From Pythium myriotylum (Eukaryota > Oomycota > Peronosporomycetes > Pythiales > Pythiaceae): a stretch of DNA of 64,000 nt. The stretch covers positions 2,790,001 through 2,854,000 of the forward strand of contig JALJCQ010000017.1 in the NCBI GenBank assembly GCA_023091665.1. Direction: 5' to 3'. Of the stretch, positions 41,476-52,287 are shown piece by piece; position 1 is the first letter of the stretch; each line of letters starts with the position of its first letter. The notes under the pieces were generated by a model, which ran no database searches, had not been told where the DNA came from, and worked only from the letters and a program-made list of their open reading frames with translations. The translations under genes were made by a program, and so were the position numbers.

Positions 41476-42546
41476 ATGGAGCCGTCTCCGGAGCCCGCGC
41501 GAGCCACCGCGGCGCCGCGGTACACGGAGTACGGTCTGCGGCTGGACAGCGACAACCGCTGGCAGCTCATTGAGCCGCTTCCGACCGAGAAAGCTGCTCT
41601 GGAAGCCGAGCTTCGACGTCTCGACGCCACGATCGCGAGTCTCGAGAACGAGGACGAGGCCGACTTTGTCAAGGGCTGCGCGATCCTCGAGGCGCGCAAG
41701 CGAGAGTTCGAGGCACACGCGAGAGCGAGATACGACCGCGTCGAGGCCTCGGTGACCATGCTCTTTGAGCACGAATGCGAACAGGCGCGAGTGCGTTACG
41801 CGTCGCGATGCGAGCAGCTCAAGCTCGACATGGGCAACGCGATCCAGAGAGAGATTAGGCGTCTGCGCCACGCGCGGGACGGCGTCGCCGTCATGGATCG
41901 CCGTCGGCTGACGCGTCATAGCGGGAACAATGGGAACAACTCGAGTAACGGAAGCGGAGGAGGCGACTCGAGTGGCCACGGATACGATGGGACCAGTGGA
42001 GGAGACGGCTACTCGTACGCGCCTCACGTGACCGAGAAGAAGCGCATGGAGGCGTTGCTGTCCGCTACGCCGATCTTCCGACAGCTGGACAAGAAGATCC
42101 CGGCAGATCAAGTCGCGACGGACTTGGATATGATCAAAGAATCGATGCCGACTTTCCTCAACGATGACGAGAACGGGAATGGAGTCATTGACGACAGTAC
42201 GGACGAGGAGGAAGAGCGTGAGTTGGAGGAACTGAGACAGCAGGCAACGATGCGTGGGAACACATTCAAGCGGCGGCGGCTCATGTACACGCCGGATCGA
42301 GTCCAGGAAGGTCAGGAGGTCGTCGTGTATCGGATGGTCTCAACGCCAGGTGGGAAGAAACAGTCCTCACGAGGGGACGAAAGCCCAAAACAGCGGACAG
42401 AACTGGCCTCGGGTGTCATCACTGCCGCGACCTCCAAGCAAGTCTTCCTTCTCACAGAGAAAGGAACGTTCCAGACCATCGAAGTGAGCGACTGGAAGGC
42501 AGGGCGAGTCACAGTCCACTCGGTGGACAAACGGACTGAGCACTGA
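41476..42546 (+). CDS. Sds3-like protein, copy B (intronless)
   Basis: A 356-residue protein with the same plan as the Sds3-like gene at 17.8-19.2 kb: a coiled-coil Sds3 domain (LEAELRRLDATIASLENEDE, EARKREFEAHARARYDRVEA, LKLDMGNAIQREIRRLRHAR), a Gly/Ser/Asn-rich linker, an acidic segment (DDSTDEEEERELEELRQQ), and a C-terminal capping module (GQEVVVYRMV ... TSKQVFLLTEKGTFQTIEVS then WKAGRVTVHS). Likely a second variant subunit of a Sin3-type deacetylase complex. It has no introns, whereas copy A has two. The start MEPSPEPARATAAPRY is the first ATG. It converges with the seryl-tRNA synthetase gene, 75 bp between stops. Confidence 0.75.
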   Translation: MEPSPEPARATAAPRYTEYGLRLDSDNRWQLIEPLPTEKAALEAELRRLDATIASLENEDEADFVKGCAILEARKREFEAHARARYDRVEASVTMLFEHECEQARVRYASRCEQLKLDMGNAIQREIRRLRHARDGVAVMDRRRLTRHSGNNGNNSSNGSGGGDSSGHGYDGTSGGDGYSYAPHVTEKKRMEALLSATPIFRQLDKKIPADQVATDLDMIKESMPTFLNDDENGNGVIDDSTDEEEERELEELRQQATMRGNTFKRRRLMYTPDRVQEGQEVVVYRMVSTPGGKKQSSRGDESPKQRTELASGVITAATSKQVFLLTEKGTFQTIEVSDWKAGRVTVHSVDKRTEH

Positions 42547-42621
42547 GCGTGTGTTTGTCATGATCCCAATTTGAAACTGCGTTGAAGGGAGATGATCCTT
42601 TATGACGTCTATGAACATATC

Positions 42622-44097
42622 TCACTTGCGTGGTGTGATCACCTCTTGGCCGCCCATGTAAGGACGCAGCACCTCAGGGATCACAACCGACCCGTCCTTT
42701 TGCTGGTAGGTCTCCAGCAGACTGATTAGAAGGCGTGGCACTGCGCATGCCGTGCCGTTGAGTGTGTGCACGAACTCAGTCGAGTATTCCTTGCGCTCCT
42801 TATGGCGGATGTTGAGGCGACGCGCTTGGTAATCCGTGCACATGGACATGCTCGAGATCTCGCCGTACTCGTTGCGGCCAGGCATCCACGCGAGAATGTC
42901 GAACTTGCGGTATGCCGGGTTGCCCAGGTCGCCAGTGGCCATATCCACAACTTGGCAGTGGAGTCCGAGTTGCTCGTACATCTCGGTCTGGATCTGTTGC
43001 ATCTCTTCAAAGAACGCTAGTGACTGCTCCATGTCGGCGCAGAAGCCGAACATCTCAACCTTGGAGAACTGGTGGATGCGGTAAATACCACGCGTCTGGC
43101 GGCCACCATGGCCGATCTCAGTGCGGAAACAGTGGGAGAAGCCAGCGTATTTCAACGGAAGCGAAGACGTAGGAATGATCTCGTTGCTCTTCATCGCCGC
43201 GAGTGTGATCTCGGACGTCGCTGTGAGACACAGGTCGGAGTTCGCGATGGAGTAGATCTGAGTAGCCTCCCCGCGAGGATGGAAACCGCAGCCCTCAACC
43301 ATCTTGTAGTGAGCCACATCCGGTGGGAACATGACCGTGAAGCCACGTGCGCGGAGTTTACTGAGCGTCCAGTGGACGAGCGCCAGTTCGAGCATCGCGC
43401 CTTCATTGCAGAGATACACAAACTTGGACCCGCTCACTTTCGCTGCAGTCTGCGTATCCAGCAATTCCAGATCGATCGCAAGGTCGTAGTGATCCTTGGG
43501 CTCAAAATCAAAGACTCTCTTCTCACCGATAGTCGCGACAACCTTTGAGTCGGCTTCTTCGCCCACTGGCACATCTGGATGTGTGTCGTTCGGGATCTTC
43601 ATGGCCTCGACTTCAAGGTCCACCAGCAGCTTCTCGAGCTCTTCCTCGCAGTTCGCAATCTCAACCTTGAGCGCTTGGCCGCGCGCGCGCAGCGCGTCAA
43701 AGTCTTCCTGCGCGAGCCCCTTGGCCTTGGCCTGGCCCAGCTCTTTGGCGATCGTGTTGCGCTCGGCGCGCAGCGTGTTGATCTCGTGCTTCTTCTTGGC
43801 CTGCTTGTCGTAGAGCTCGACGACGAGCGCCGGGTCGGCATCGCTGAAGCGTTTCTTCACGTTGGCGATCGCCGCGTCCAGCTCGGCCGCGAGCTTGCGG
43901 TAGTCCAAGCGCGCCTGCACGTGGCCATGGATATGCGACGACGCCTCGGTCGTGTCATCGACCGCCGCCGTCGACACGATCGCCCGCGTCCACTGCAACG
44001 CCGTGGGCTGGTTGCCACCAACCTTGCACATAGACAGAGCACTTGTCGTCCTGCGCGAGGCCGCGCGGGCCGTGCGCAGCGCCGCTCGCATCGCCAT
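42622..44097 (-). CDS. Seryl-tRNA synthetase, probably mitochondrial
   Basis: A 491-residue class II aminoacyl-tRNA synthetase. The start at 44097 gives MAMRAALRTARAASRRTTSA, an Arg/Ala/Ser-rich presequence pointing to mitochondria. The N-terminal tRNA-binding coiled coil is clear (ELDAAIANVKKRFSDADPAL ... EELEKLLVDLEVEAMKIPND). Catalytic motifs: motif 2 GFSHCFRTEIGHGGRQTRGI then YRIHQFSKVEMF, and motif 3 LNGTACAVPRLLISLLETYQ. The TSE-type serine loop (TATSEITLAAM) is present. Length matches bacterial-type SerRS plus leader. Single exon. An open frame continues 36 codons upstream but is taken as leader. Same strand as PEX7 upstream, 144 bp away. Confidence 0.93.
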   Translation of the reverse strand: MAMRAALRTARAASRRTTSALSMCKVGGNQPTALQWTRAIVSTAAVDDTTEASSHIHGHVQARLDYRKLAAELDAAIANVKKRFSDADPALVVELYDKQAKKKHEINTLRAERNTIAKELGQAKAKGLAQEDFDALRARGQALKVEIANCEEELEKLLVDLEVEAMKIPNDTHPDVPVGEEADSKVVATIGEKRVFDFEPKDHYDLAIDLELLDTQTAAKVSGSKFVYLCNEGAMLELALVHWTLSKLRARGFTVMFPPDVAHYKMVEGCGFHPRGEATQIYSIANSDLCLTATSEITLAAMKSNEIIPTSSLPLKYAGFSHCFRTEIGHGGRQTRGIYRIHQFSKVEMFGFCADMEQSLAFFEEMQQIQTEMYEQLGLHCQVVDMATGDLGNPAYRKFDILAWMPGRNEYGEISSMSMCTDYQARRLNIRHKERKEYSTEFVHTLNGTACAVPRLLISLLETYQQKDGSVVIPEVLRPYMGGQEVITPRK

Positions 44098-44240
44098 CGC
44101 CACTTGAGCTCTGCGTGTCCACTGCCGCCGATTTTTTTGTGGCGTAGCTGCTCGCGAGCCTCTGTTACATGATAGGCGATCCTGTGATAGACGATACACG
44201 TACATTCACCTATTGCAGTACCTACGCGCCTTGGCGTCGC

Positions 44241-45343
44241 TCAGGGCGGTCCGCCGAAGTAGTTCCAGATCGAGACCTGGCGATCCCACGAGCACGAGGC
44301 CACGAGCCCGTCGACAAAGAGACTGAAGTCGATGCCGAAGACGAACTCGCGGTGGTGGGAGGCCGTCTGCAGTCGCGGGTACGGCGACTTGGTGTTCCAG
44401 ATGCCCACCGACATGTCATAGGACGCCGTTGCGATCACGTCGGCGTCATGCGGCGAGCACTTGAGGCGGCGGATCGCGTAGTTGTGCCCGGCGAGCGTGC
44501 GCACTTCGCGAGACGGATTCCGCGTGTCCTACATGGCGGTGATGGTGGTCCCGTCTCACAGGTGAGCATTTTTTCCCCCCTTTCTACGAGAATCAACGAG
44601 TGCAACGTACCCAGACTTTGATGGAGCAGTCAGCCGAGCCAGAGACGAGCTCGAACGGGTTGTACTTGTTCCAGTCCATTGCCAGCACTTCGTTGTTGTG
44701 GGCCGGGATGGTCACGACCGAGCGCGCCGCGTTGAGGTCCCAGACCTTGAGCGTGCCGTCGCCCGAGCACGAGGCCACGAGCGCGGCGTTCTGTGTGTTC
44801 CACACGGCGTTGTACACGGGCTTAGTGTGCTCGGCCAGCGTGAGCACCGAGTGTGGCAGCTCGGGCTTCCAGAGCTTGACCGTGCCGTCCCACGAGGCCG
44901 AGAGGAACGCGTCCTTGGCCACGAGGCTCCAGTTCACGCCGGCGACCTCCTGCTTGTGCTCGTGGTAGTTCTGGATCGGGAAGTTGTCGCGCGTCTGCAA
45001 GTGCCAGAGCTTGAGCGAGCCGTTGGCGCACGCGCTCACGAGCTGGTGGCTGTTGAGCTCGCTCCACGCGCAGTCGTAGACGCCCTCGGGCGTGTCGAAC
45101 GCGCGCACGGGCAGCAGCTCGCCGGTCGGCGAGACCTCGAAGACGTCCTGCCGGCCGTTGCCGATGATGCCGAAGTACTGCGCCGTGCCCACGGCCACGA
45201 GGTTGTCCACGAACGGACTGAATTCCACCTGATCCACGCAGCGCACAAGTGAGCAAACGGCACGAGCGTGGAGCGCAGAGACAGGGCTTGCTCACCGCAT
45301 AGCCGTGGAGATCGGTCTGGCGTCGCTTGGGCTGCAGGAACAT
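44241..45343 (-). CDS. PEX7: Peroxin-7, PTS2 import receptor (three exons)
   Basis: Exons 45343-45296, 45228-44611 and 44528-44241 encode 317 residues, the normal PEX7 length. The first exon gives MFLQPKRRQTDLHGYA and joins VEFSPFVDNLVAVGTAQYFG, recreating the family's GYAVEFSP start. Six WD blades follow (LKLWHLQ, VKLWKPE, LKVWDLN, IKVW|DTRNP, VGIWNTK, VSIWNYF), ending at SIWNYFGGPP as in other PEX7 proteins. Introns of 67 and 82 bp are phase 0 with GTGAGC and GTACGT donors. It is the soluble receptor that carries proteins with an N-terminal PTS2 signal into peroxisomes. It is divergent from the LRR kinase gene, 295 bp between starts. Confidence 0.95.
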
Positions 45344-45638
45344 GGCGCGCGAGCGAGAGAAAGAGAGAGAGCTCGCGAGCAGCTCCAATACGAGCTTGAC
45401 GTAATCGAGAAAAGCTAGCAAAAATGGCCGTGATTGAAAATTCGAAATTACATTTCTAGTCATTTCCAAACTAATTACAATTCTAGACAGTACGCTCGAA
45501 ACAAATTCTCTCGGTGGAGCTCTTTTACCCACTTGTAGATCCATTCTTGTAAATGATTTATCCTGTATGTCTATATCAGTAATACTCCATCCTCTGTCTG
45601 AACACCCGAGTCCGAGTCACAGACTGGCCATCACCATC

Positions 45639-48600
45639 ATGAGCCGCTCGCCGCCGCGCCCCCCGCGCGCGCTGCTCGCGCTGCTGGCGCTGCTCGCGTC
45701 GCTGCAGCCGCTTTACTCGTGCGTGCGCTCGCTCGCGCGCTCGTTCGCTGTCGTCCCGTCTCTGCTCACCGCGCTGCTCTTTTGTCCCGACAGCCTCGAC
45801 TTGCGCAGCATGAACATCGCCAACATCACGCTCGAGTACGAGACCGAGACGTCCGAGCTCTCGCAGGTCAACTTCCTCACGCGCTCGGGCCGCGCGACGC
45901 CCGTGGCCGCCGCCGACGTCAAGGCCGCCACGGTCTTTGACATCAGCGACAACAAGCTCGTGACCATCCCGGCCGCGCTCTTCCAGGCCATGACCAGCGT
46001 CAAGCGAGTGTACGTGGCGCCCATGGAGGTGGATAGATGATGTGGGTGGGGTCACTGACGACGCTGGTGGCTAGCGTGCTTTCGAAGAACCCGCTTCGGA
46101 CCTTTGAGCCCAAGTCGTTCTACGGACTCCCAGCGCTCGAGGAGATTATGTACGTCGTGGTCGTGTCTTTCATTGGAAATGGCGGTCGTAGGCTTAGTCG
46201 TGGGGGTACCTTTGGATGGTGTCTAGTGTGGAAAAGTCGAACCTGAGCAGCTTCCCCGTGGACTTTATCGTCGACTGCCCCAAGCTCACTCGTGTGCAGA
46301 TCAACTCGAGCTACGTGCGCAACATCCCGAGCAAGTCGATCGCTAACCTGCCTGCGCTCCAAGTCATGTACGGGCTCGTCGTTCGTTCTTAGTGGTGCAG
46401 ATGGTGTGCTGACTTCTGCTTGTCCATGCTAGTGATTTGTCGCGCAACAACGTGACCATTCTTGCAGACGACTCGTTCTACAACCTTCCAGCTCTACACA
46501 CGCTCGATCTGAGTTACAACAACCTCACGGGCGTACCGACCCCGCTTTTCACGGTCTCCAAGAGCTGGCAGGTGCTCGATTTCCGCCGGAACAACATCAG
46601 TTCGGCGCCCAAGGGACTCAAGACAGCCACGGTCGAAGGCTGGGTGTACGTTGGCGACTCATTCCTCCGATATAGTTTGTGCTGGAGGCTAAGTGGGTTT
46701 CTCTGGTGACAGATCTTTCGAGCGTAACATTTGGGTTGAGATCCAGGTGGAGGAATTCGCCAACGCGTCAAACATCAACGAGCTGAACCTCCGCTCAAAC
46801 GGCATCTTCACGGTTCACTCGCGTGCTTTCAAGGGCATGACGTCGCTCAAAAAACTGTACGTGATCGACAAATTTACGTGTTCAGTTGCCTCAACTGACT
46901 CCTTTCTATGATTGTCTTTCTAGCGATCTCGGTGACAACGTCATTTCTGTTCTTGCGGCTGACGCGTTCGACGGGCTCGATAGCTTGGAGGTGCTCTCCC
47001 TCAAGGAGAACAATCTACGCCAGGTGCGTTTCGACGTGTTCCCACCCAAGCTACAGATGCTTGGCCTCGAATCGAACCAAATCGATGAGATGCCGACATT
47101 CGCCGATGGAGTCCACGCCTCGACAGTCACGAAGCTGTACGTCTTTTGGCTCAGCCACAAGTTTGGAGTGGATAGTGCAGGTGTGCTGACCGTGGATATG
47201 CTCGCAGCAACATCAGCCACAACTGGCTCTGGAAGCTCGAGACTGGCTCGCAATTCTTTCGCTTCAACAAGCTTGTCGATCTGTACGTGTTACTTTCGAG
47301 CACTGGGAGGAGCTAGTGGCTCTGATGTTTTGTTGTGGTATTCTAGCGACTTGAGCTGGAACCGAATTACCAACTTTACGGCCGATGTCTTCGATGCAGT
47401 CAATGAGACGATTAAGATCATGTACGCCCTCAAAACGTGGTGAAGCGAACTTTCAGACGCTCACGAGTCTTTTTGTCGATTTCAGCCGCCTTGACTACAA
47501 CGAGATCCAGTCTGTTCCTCAGACTGGATTCTCTTCTCTCATTCAGTTGAACCACACCAACATGTGCGTCTGATTGCATGCTCGCTAGGTATTGGTTCCG
47601 ACCGTCGCTAACTGTGAATTTTGTAGCACTTTGGCCATGAATCCCGGTATCGGTACGACCCAGGATTTGCTCTACCGCAACTTCTGCCCCGGCGGCAGTG
47701 TCTTCGATAGCATCAACGACCCGCGCACGGGCAAGCCAATCCTCTACGGTTGCATTCAGTGTGGCATCGGCACGTACCATGACAACAACACCAACACGTG
47801 CATGTCCTGTCAGGACGTGTCAACACGCGCCTACGCCGCGGTTGATGGCTCGACTACGTGCATGTTCTGCCCGTACTCGTCCGATCTCCATTTGAACCGT
47901 GAACAGTGTCGGCCCTTCGCGTGTAACATCTACTGCTGGATGACAATTATCGTAGCGATGGGCTTTCCGATCTTCATGATGAGCGGCAAGTGTCTGCTCG
48001 TCTGCAACAAGCGCAACGGCCGCAAGTCCAACGAGGAGGCCTCGGAGGAGCAGGACGAGATGGACGAGTGGCTCGTTGGGCAGCTCATTCGCCAAGTGCA
48101 AACTATGCGCTCGATGCGGGCAGTGGACGACGACAGTGGCCCCGGCGGCAAGATCTACGATCTCCCGAAGGATACCCAGACCATGGTGCTCCAGACGCTA
48201 CAGGATAACTTTTTCCAGCGTCGAGCAAAGAGCCGCGAGATGGCTGCGCCGACGGACTCGCGCATGAGCTCGAAGTCGAACGCTGACAACGGCGACTGGG
48301 ACGACCTCGAGTGGGAGGCCTTCGAGATGTCACGCATCTTGAGCCGTAACTACCATGGCGAAGTGTTCTTGGGTGACTACGAAGACACACAGGTGGTCGT
48401 GAAGCGTCTCATGACGTTGCGCTTCGACATCCGCGAGCTGTTTGACACGATCCGCGAGGTGGAGATGATGCTGTCATTCCGCCACGAGAATATCGTCCGA
48501 TACATGGGCACAATCTGGACGGATGCCGAGTACTTCTGCGTCATCTGTGAGTATGTGCCACAGGGTGATCTGCGAGCTCTCCTGGAGTCTGCAACGGCGA

Positions 48601-49430
48601 ACGCGGCGACGATCACCGCGTCTGCCCCTCGCGAATCACTATCGGCGTCGAAGGGACCGGGCAACGACGCCTCAGCTATGGCGATGGCGTGGCTGCCAAC
48701 CAAGCTCAAGGTGATGCGCGACGTATCTACGGCGTTGGCGTTCGTGCATGAAAAGAACATGTACCATGGCGACCTGCGTAGCCGCAACGTGCTGGTCATG
48801 ACCAACTACAGCGCCAAACTTAACGACTTCCGCCGCAGCATGAACGGCAAGTACGTGGACACGACGATCACGGTCTCGCACCACAGCATCGGCAACGACA
48901 ACAATGGCCCAGCATCACTGCCCGTGATCGCTCCAGAAGCCGTGCTAAAGAACGAGTTCCAGCCGACCGCCGACATCTACGCTGTTGGTGTGCTCATGGC
49001 CGAGATCTGGTGCCACCGGAATGTGACGTTCTCGGTCGCGAATGTACCCGGTGTGGACCGCCAGTCGGGCAGCGAGCGTGGGTCCGTAAGCACAGTGAGT
49101 GAGAACATGGATAGCCAGCGACGCATCGAGCTGTACCGTCCGGACGAGGAGCGTATGCAGCGGTTCATGCTCTCACTGCGAGCGTGTGCGGAGGACATCA
49201 GCAACGAAGGCCCTGGCTCGGTCTCCGGCATGAGTGTAGTCGCGGCAATGATCACGGAGCAGATCATCTGCATTATCGAGGAGTGTCTCCACCGAGACCC
49301 GCGGAAGCGTCCGACGGCTGCGGCGCTCGTGGAGGCGTTCACGCAGCTCCACCAGAAGGCAATCCACGGCAGTCTACCCACCAAGCCCGAGGTGCGAGCC
49401 TCAGGCCCTCAGTCCGAGAAATGGATCTAG
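45639..49430 (+). CDS. LRR receptor-like kinase with Cys-rich juxtamembrane region (11 exons)
   Basis: Exons 45639-45718, 45794-46009, 46075-46149, 46227-46367, 46433-46645, 46713-46856, 46924-47136, 47208-47282, 47347-47421, 47486-47563 and 47627-49430 encode 1,037 residues. All ten introns are phase 2 and most donors read (A/C/G)T|GTACGT. A signal peptide (RALLALLALLASLQPLYS) precedes about ten leucine-rich repeats, roughly one or two per exon. Then a Cys-rich ephrin-receptor-like stretch (GCIQCGIGTYHDNNTNTCMS), a membrane helix (WMTIIVAMGFPIFMMSG) and a kinase domain. The VVVKRL lysine and HGDLRSRNVL catalytic loop are present, but the glycine loop is weak and DFG reads DFRRS. Probably a cell-surface receptor of the tyrosine-kinase-like group with reduced or no activity. 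Ligand unknown. Confidence 0.85.
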
Positions 49431-49842
49431 TGGTGCAAGCCGTGTGTGGTGCGTGGGGTGAGTAGTGTACATAGTGTGTGTGTGCATAAGCCTGGTGATT
49501 GATATCGAAGACGAGTAGATGAATGGCTTCCGTTTGTTGTGGATTTCTTTTGACAAATCATTGATGTGTAGCCATATCTCGCACCCATCCCTCGAGTGAG
49601 TGACGTTTTGAGTTGGCGCCCAAACATTTGAAACGGATGAAGCAAGTTGTCGGGAAGGGGGTGGTGGGTCATATGCATTCTATTGTGTTTATGGTATACG
49701 TGGCGTGGATGATAAAAGTAGTGTTAGCATTTCCATGCTCGTGCTCGGTAGTCCTACCCGAGAGGCACGGCTGAGTTGGGCTGGCGGCACTCAACAACAA
49801 CAAAAAACTATTGAGCTAATGGGGACGCCGCCGGTGGATACT
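49431..49842. other. intergenic, downstream of the LRR kinase
   Basis: About 0.4 kb without a recognised gene; 3' untranslated region of the kinase gene is expected at its start. Confidence 0.45.
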
Positions 49843-50364
49843 TCAAAACAAAAGCCGGCGGCGTGGCGGGCATCTTCGACTGAGCCCGATGGCGCTGGTG
49901 GTGGTGCGGCGTAAATATTGCGTCCGACACGAAGATCGTCGCTGGGAAGGGAGCGAGGTCGACGGCCCAGCCAAGCGCTTGCACGAGGCCAGCAGCGTGG
50001 AGCGGAACGAGTCGAGCTGGCGCATGATGGTGCTGCTGCCGCTCTCATGGCACATCCGCAGAGCCTCTTCTTCTTGCCTCTTCTTCTTCTCCGCGAGCTC
50101 GCGTTCGCGCTGGATCTCGCGCTTGGTCTTGCGAAACACGATGGGCTTTTTGGCCTGAGGTATCACCGTTCGCTCGACGGGCGCAGCCGGTCGTGGGCTG
50201 TGCATTCGCATCCGTCGGTCATCCTCTCTTTCGACGACCTTGAGCACTTGGTGCAGCTGTCTGCTGTGCACGAGCAGCCCTTGCATCGTCGACCAGTGTC
50301 GGCGAGGCGCCACCTTGGACGGCTTGGACGCTGGCACGAACGCGACCATCTCGACCCCACGCAC
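49843..50364 (-). CDS. Hypothetical basic coiled-coil protein, gene model unresolved
   Basis: The frame at 50364-49843 has a protein-like core (KKPIVFRKTKREIQRERELA, EKKKRQEEEALRMCHE, TIMRQLDSFRSTLL) preceded by VEMVAFVPASKPSK. The first possible start lies after a TGA in the same frame. Upstream, between 50,365 and about 50,700, a second frame is also protein-like (ERYTHVAERAAEEVCG), and a convincing intron (donor GTCTGT, branch-like GCTAAC, acceptor TTTCCAG at about 50,413) separates them, but no phase combination gave one continuous product. The gene is probably real and multi-exon, with an error in my model or in the sequence. No family recognised. Confidence 0.35.
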   Translation of the reverse strand: MRGVEMVAFVPASKPSKVAPRRHWSTMQGLLVHSRQLHQVLKVVEREDDRRMRMHSPRPAAPVERTVIPQAKKPIVFRKTKREIQRERELAEKKKRQEEEALRMCHESGSSTIMRQLDSFRSTLLASCKRLAGPSTSLPSQRRSSCRTQYLRRTTTSAIGLSRRCPPRRRLLF

Positions 50365-50876
50365 AGTACTTCCCTCTTCAAAAATGCACCGTGCAGACCC
50401 TCAAGCGCCCTGGAAAGCCACGAGAAAGCCGCCGTTAGCGTTGATTGATGCGCAAAGTATTCAGCAGCCGTCGCCGCTCGATATCTCGGGCCACAGACCT
50501 CCTCCGCGGCTCGTTCCGCCACGTGCGTGTAGCGCTCGGCGTGCTCTTCACAGCGGTCGCGTCTGCTGCGTCGGTCGGCAACTGTGCGCGGCGAAAACGC
50601 GTGCCGAGAGTCGCTGTCCGCGTGGAGCGGATCGCCAATTGCCAACTGCAGCTCTTCCGGCACGAGAGCTCCAAAAACTTGAAATGCGCACTTTGGATGT
50701 TTGAAATTTGAACCCCTCCACTGCGAACTTAGCATCACTTAAGTGCGCACACTAAGTTCGTTCGCGGTTCAGTGTACCATACACTCGGTACAAGTGTGTG
50801 GTACACACCATGTCGCGGCAAGGGGCCTCTTTCTTGGGGATGGCTCAAAGGGGGAAATCATCAGCAGCAGGCCACG

Positions 50877-51209
50877 ATGGAGGAGCCGATGGACAAGGAC
50901 GTCGAGTTCTTCTCGATGGAGAGCATGAAGCACAACGAGGAGGTCGTGGACTTTGTGCACACGGCTATGTGCGTGGTCTCGGGCTGCATCGCGGGCGTGC
51001 TCGGGCTCACGGGGCTCTCGGGCTTCGTGCTCATGGTCGCGCTCTACCTCGTCACGGCCGCGGCCACGCTCGTGTTCAAGCTGCGCTTCAACGTCAAGGC
51101 CTACTTCAACCTGAGCACGCCGGGCTTTCTGATCCACGGACTCTTTGGCCAGCTGCTGTCGTTCATTCTCTTCTGGACGCTCGCGTACGGTCTCGTCCAT
51201 ATTTATTAG
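50877..51209 (+). CDS. EMC6: ER membrane protein complex subunit 6
   Basis: A 110-residue protein, exactly the length of animal EMC6. Three hydrophobic helices are visible; CVVSGCIAGVLGLTGLSGFV and the tail GQLLSFILFWTLAYGLVHIY match the conserved EMC6 (Rab5-interacting family) blocks GILGLTG and VLFWTFLYGMVHVY. EMC6 is a core membrane subunit of the ER insertase that places tail-anchored and multi-pass proteins. The ATG at 50877 (MEEPMDKDVEFFSMESM) is the first in frame with a normal leader. Single exon. A GA-rich microsatellite begins directly at the stop codon. Confidence 0.95.
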   Translation: MEEPMDKDVEFFSMESMKHNEEVVDFVHTAMCVVSGCIAGVLGLTGLSGFVLMVALYLVTAAATLVFKLRFNVKAYFNLSTPGFLIHGLFGQLLSFILFWTLAYGLVHIY

Positions 51210-51236
51210 AGAGAGGAAGAGAGAGAGAGAGAGAGA
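51208..51236. repeat. (GA)n microsatellite overlapping the EMC6 stop codon
   Basis: A GA-rich tract with one interruption (GAGAGAGGAAGAGAGAGAGA and onward) starts at the final codon of EMC6 and lies in its 3' untranslated region. Confidence 0.85.
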
Positions 51237-51755
51237 AACAAAGCGACGAGGGAGACGACCAGTGCTGCTCGAAGACGAGAGGGGACGGAGCGAGAAGGTG
51301 GCTTCGAGTACGAGAAAGGCCCGTGTAACGCGAGACCACTAGCGTAGAAGGCAGGAGACGATGCTTTCGTACCAGTGCGTACGAGAATAATAGATGGCAG
51401 TTGTTTGATGCGCGAGTCGTACTTGAGGATCAGGTCAAGCAGTGATCCGTGCCGTCATCGCCGACAAACTGCTACTCTCAGATGCCGTAATGCCGAGTAA
51501 GAGTTGGTGCTGGCACTCTCCAGCACCGACGCAGTGCCTCCGGTGAACACATTGACCTTCTTCAGTACCAGCGGTGGCTGAACAGCCCACCGGGGCCATG
51601 CCAACTTGTCTGTAGACGCCGTCACAGAAGAATCATGAAGGACCTGATACCCCATTGCACTCAAATGGGTGTAGCCCCAATCACCCCGACACCAAAATTA
51701 AAATCCATGCATCATCATCATCATTATCTTCTTCAACTCGAGACTGTCACAAGAT
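51237..51755. other. intergenic, convergent EMC6 and prefoldin 5 3' ends
   Basis: About 0.5 kb with no coding signal; contains a short CATCAT-type tract near 51,710. Confidence 0.45.
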
Positions 51756-52223
51756 CTACTCGCGGCGCGTCTGCCCTTCCTGCATGGCTGCGATCTTGAG
51801 CTTTTCCTGCAGCACGTAGATGGCGCTCTCGAGCATCTCGCGCTTGGTCGAGATCACTTCCTTGAGCGAGTCGGTGTTGGTCTGCAGGAACGCGACCTTG
51901 CGGTCCATGAACTTTTTCGCGTCGTCGACGCTCTGCTCCACAAAGTAGCCCGTGCCCACGTCCACGAGCACTTCCTTGACGTTCGAGAGCTTGCCCGGCA
52001 CGAACATGGACGACGTGAGCGGCACGAGCACGTCCTTGTCGAGGTTGTCGTCGTTGAGCGACGCGAGCGCCTCCTTGGACTCCTGGAAGCGCGCTTGGGC
52101 CTCGCGCAGCCCGCCGAACGAGGCCGTGAGCTGCTTGAGCTCCTGCTCCAGCTGCTGGCGCAGCGCGTCGAGCTGCTCGACCGGCAGGTCCATGAGGTTG
52201 ATCTGTCCTTGGCCGTCCGCCAT
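51756..52223 (-). CDS. PFDN5: Prefoldin subunit 5
   Basis: A 155-residue alpha-class prefoldin, part of the hexameric cytosolic chaperone that delivers actin and tubulin to the TRiC/CCT chaperonin. Features: N-terminal INLMDLPVEQLDALRQQLEQ, a long helix to FQESKEALASL, the beta-hairpin core VLVPLTSSMFVPGKLSNVKE then VLVDVGTGYFVEQS, and the returning helix FMDRKVAFLQTNTDSLKEVI. The start at 52223 (MADGQGQINLMDLP) fits family length; an in-frame ATG ten codons upstream is less likely. Single exon. Its promoter carries the TGTGGACCACAC motif. Confidence 0.95.
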   Translation of the reverse strand: MADGQGQINLMDLPVEQLDALRQQLEQELKQLTASFGGLREAQARFQESKEALASLNDDNLDKDVLVPLTSSMFVPGKLSNVKEVLVDVGTGYFVEQSVDDAKKFMDRKVAFLQTNTDSLKEVISTKREMLESAIYVLQEKLKIAAMQEGQTRRE

Positions 52224-52287
52224 GCTTGCCCTCTGGATTTCGATCGAGTCCACGCCAAGAGCTCCATTGGAAGAGATGATTATATCG

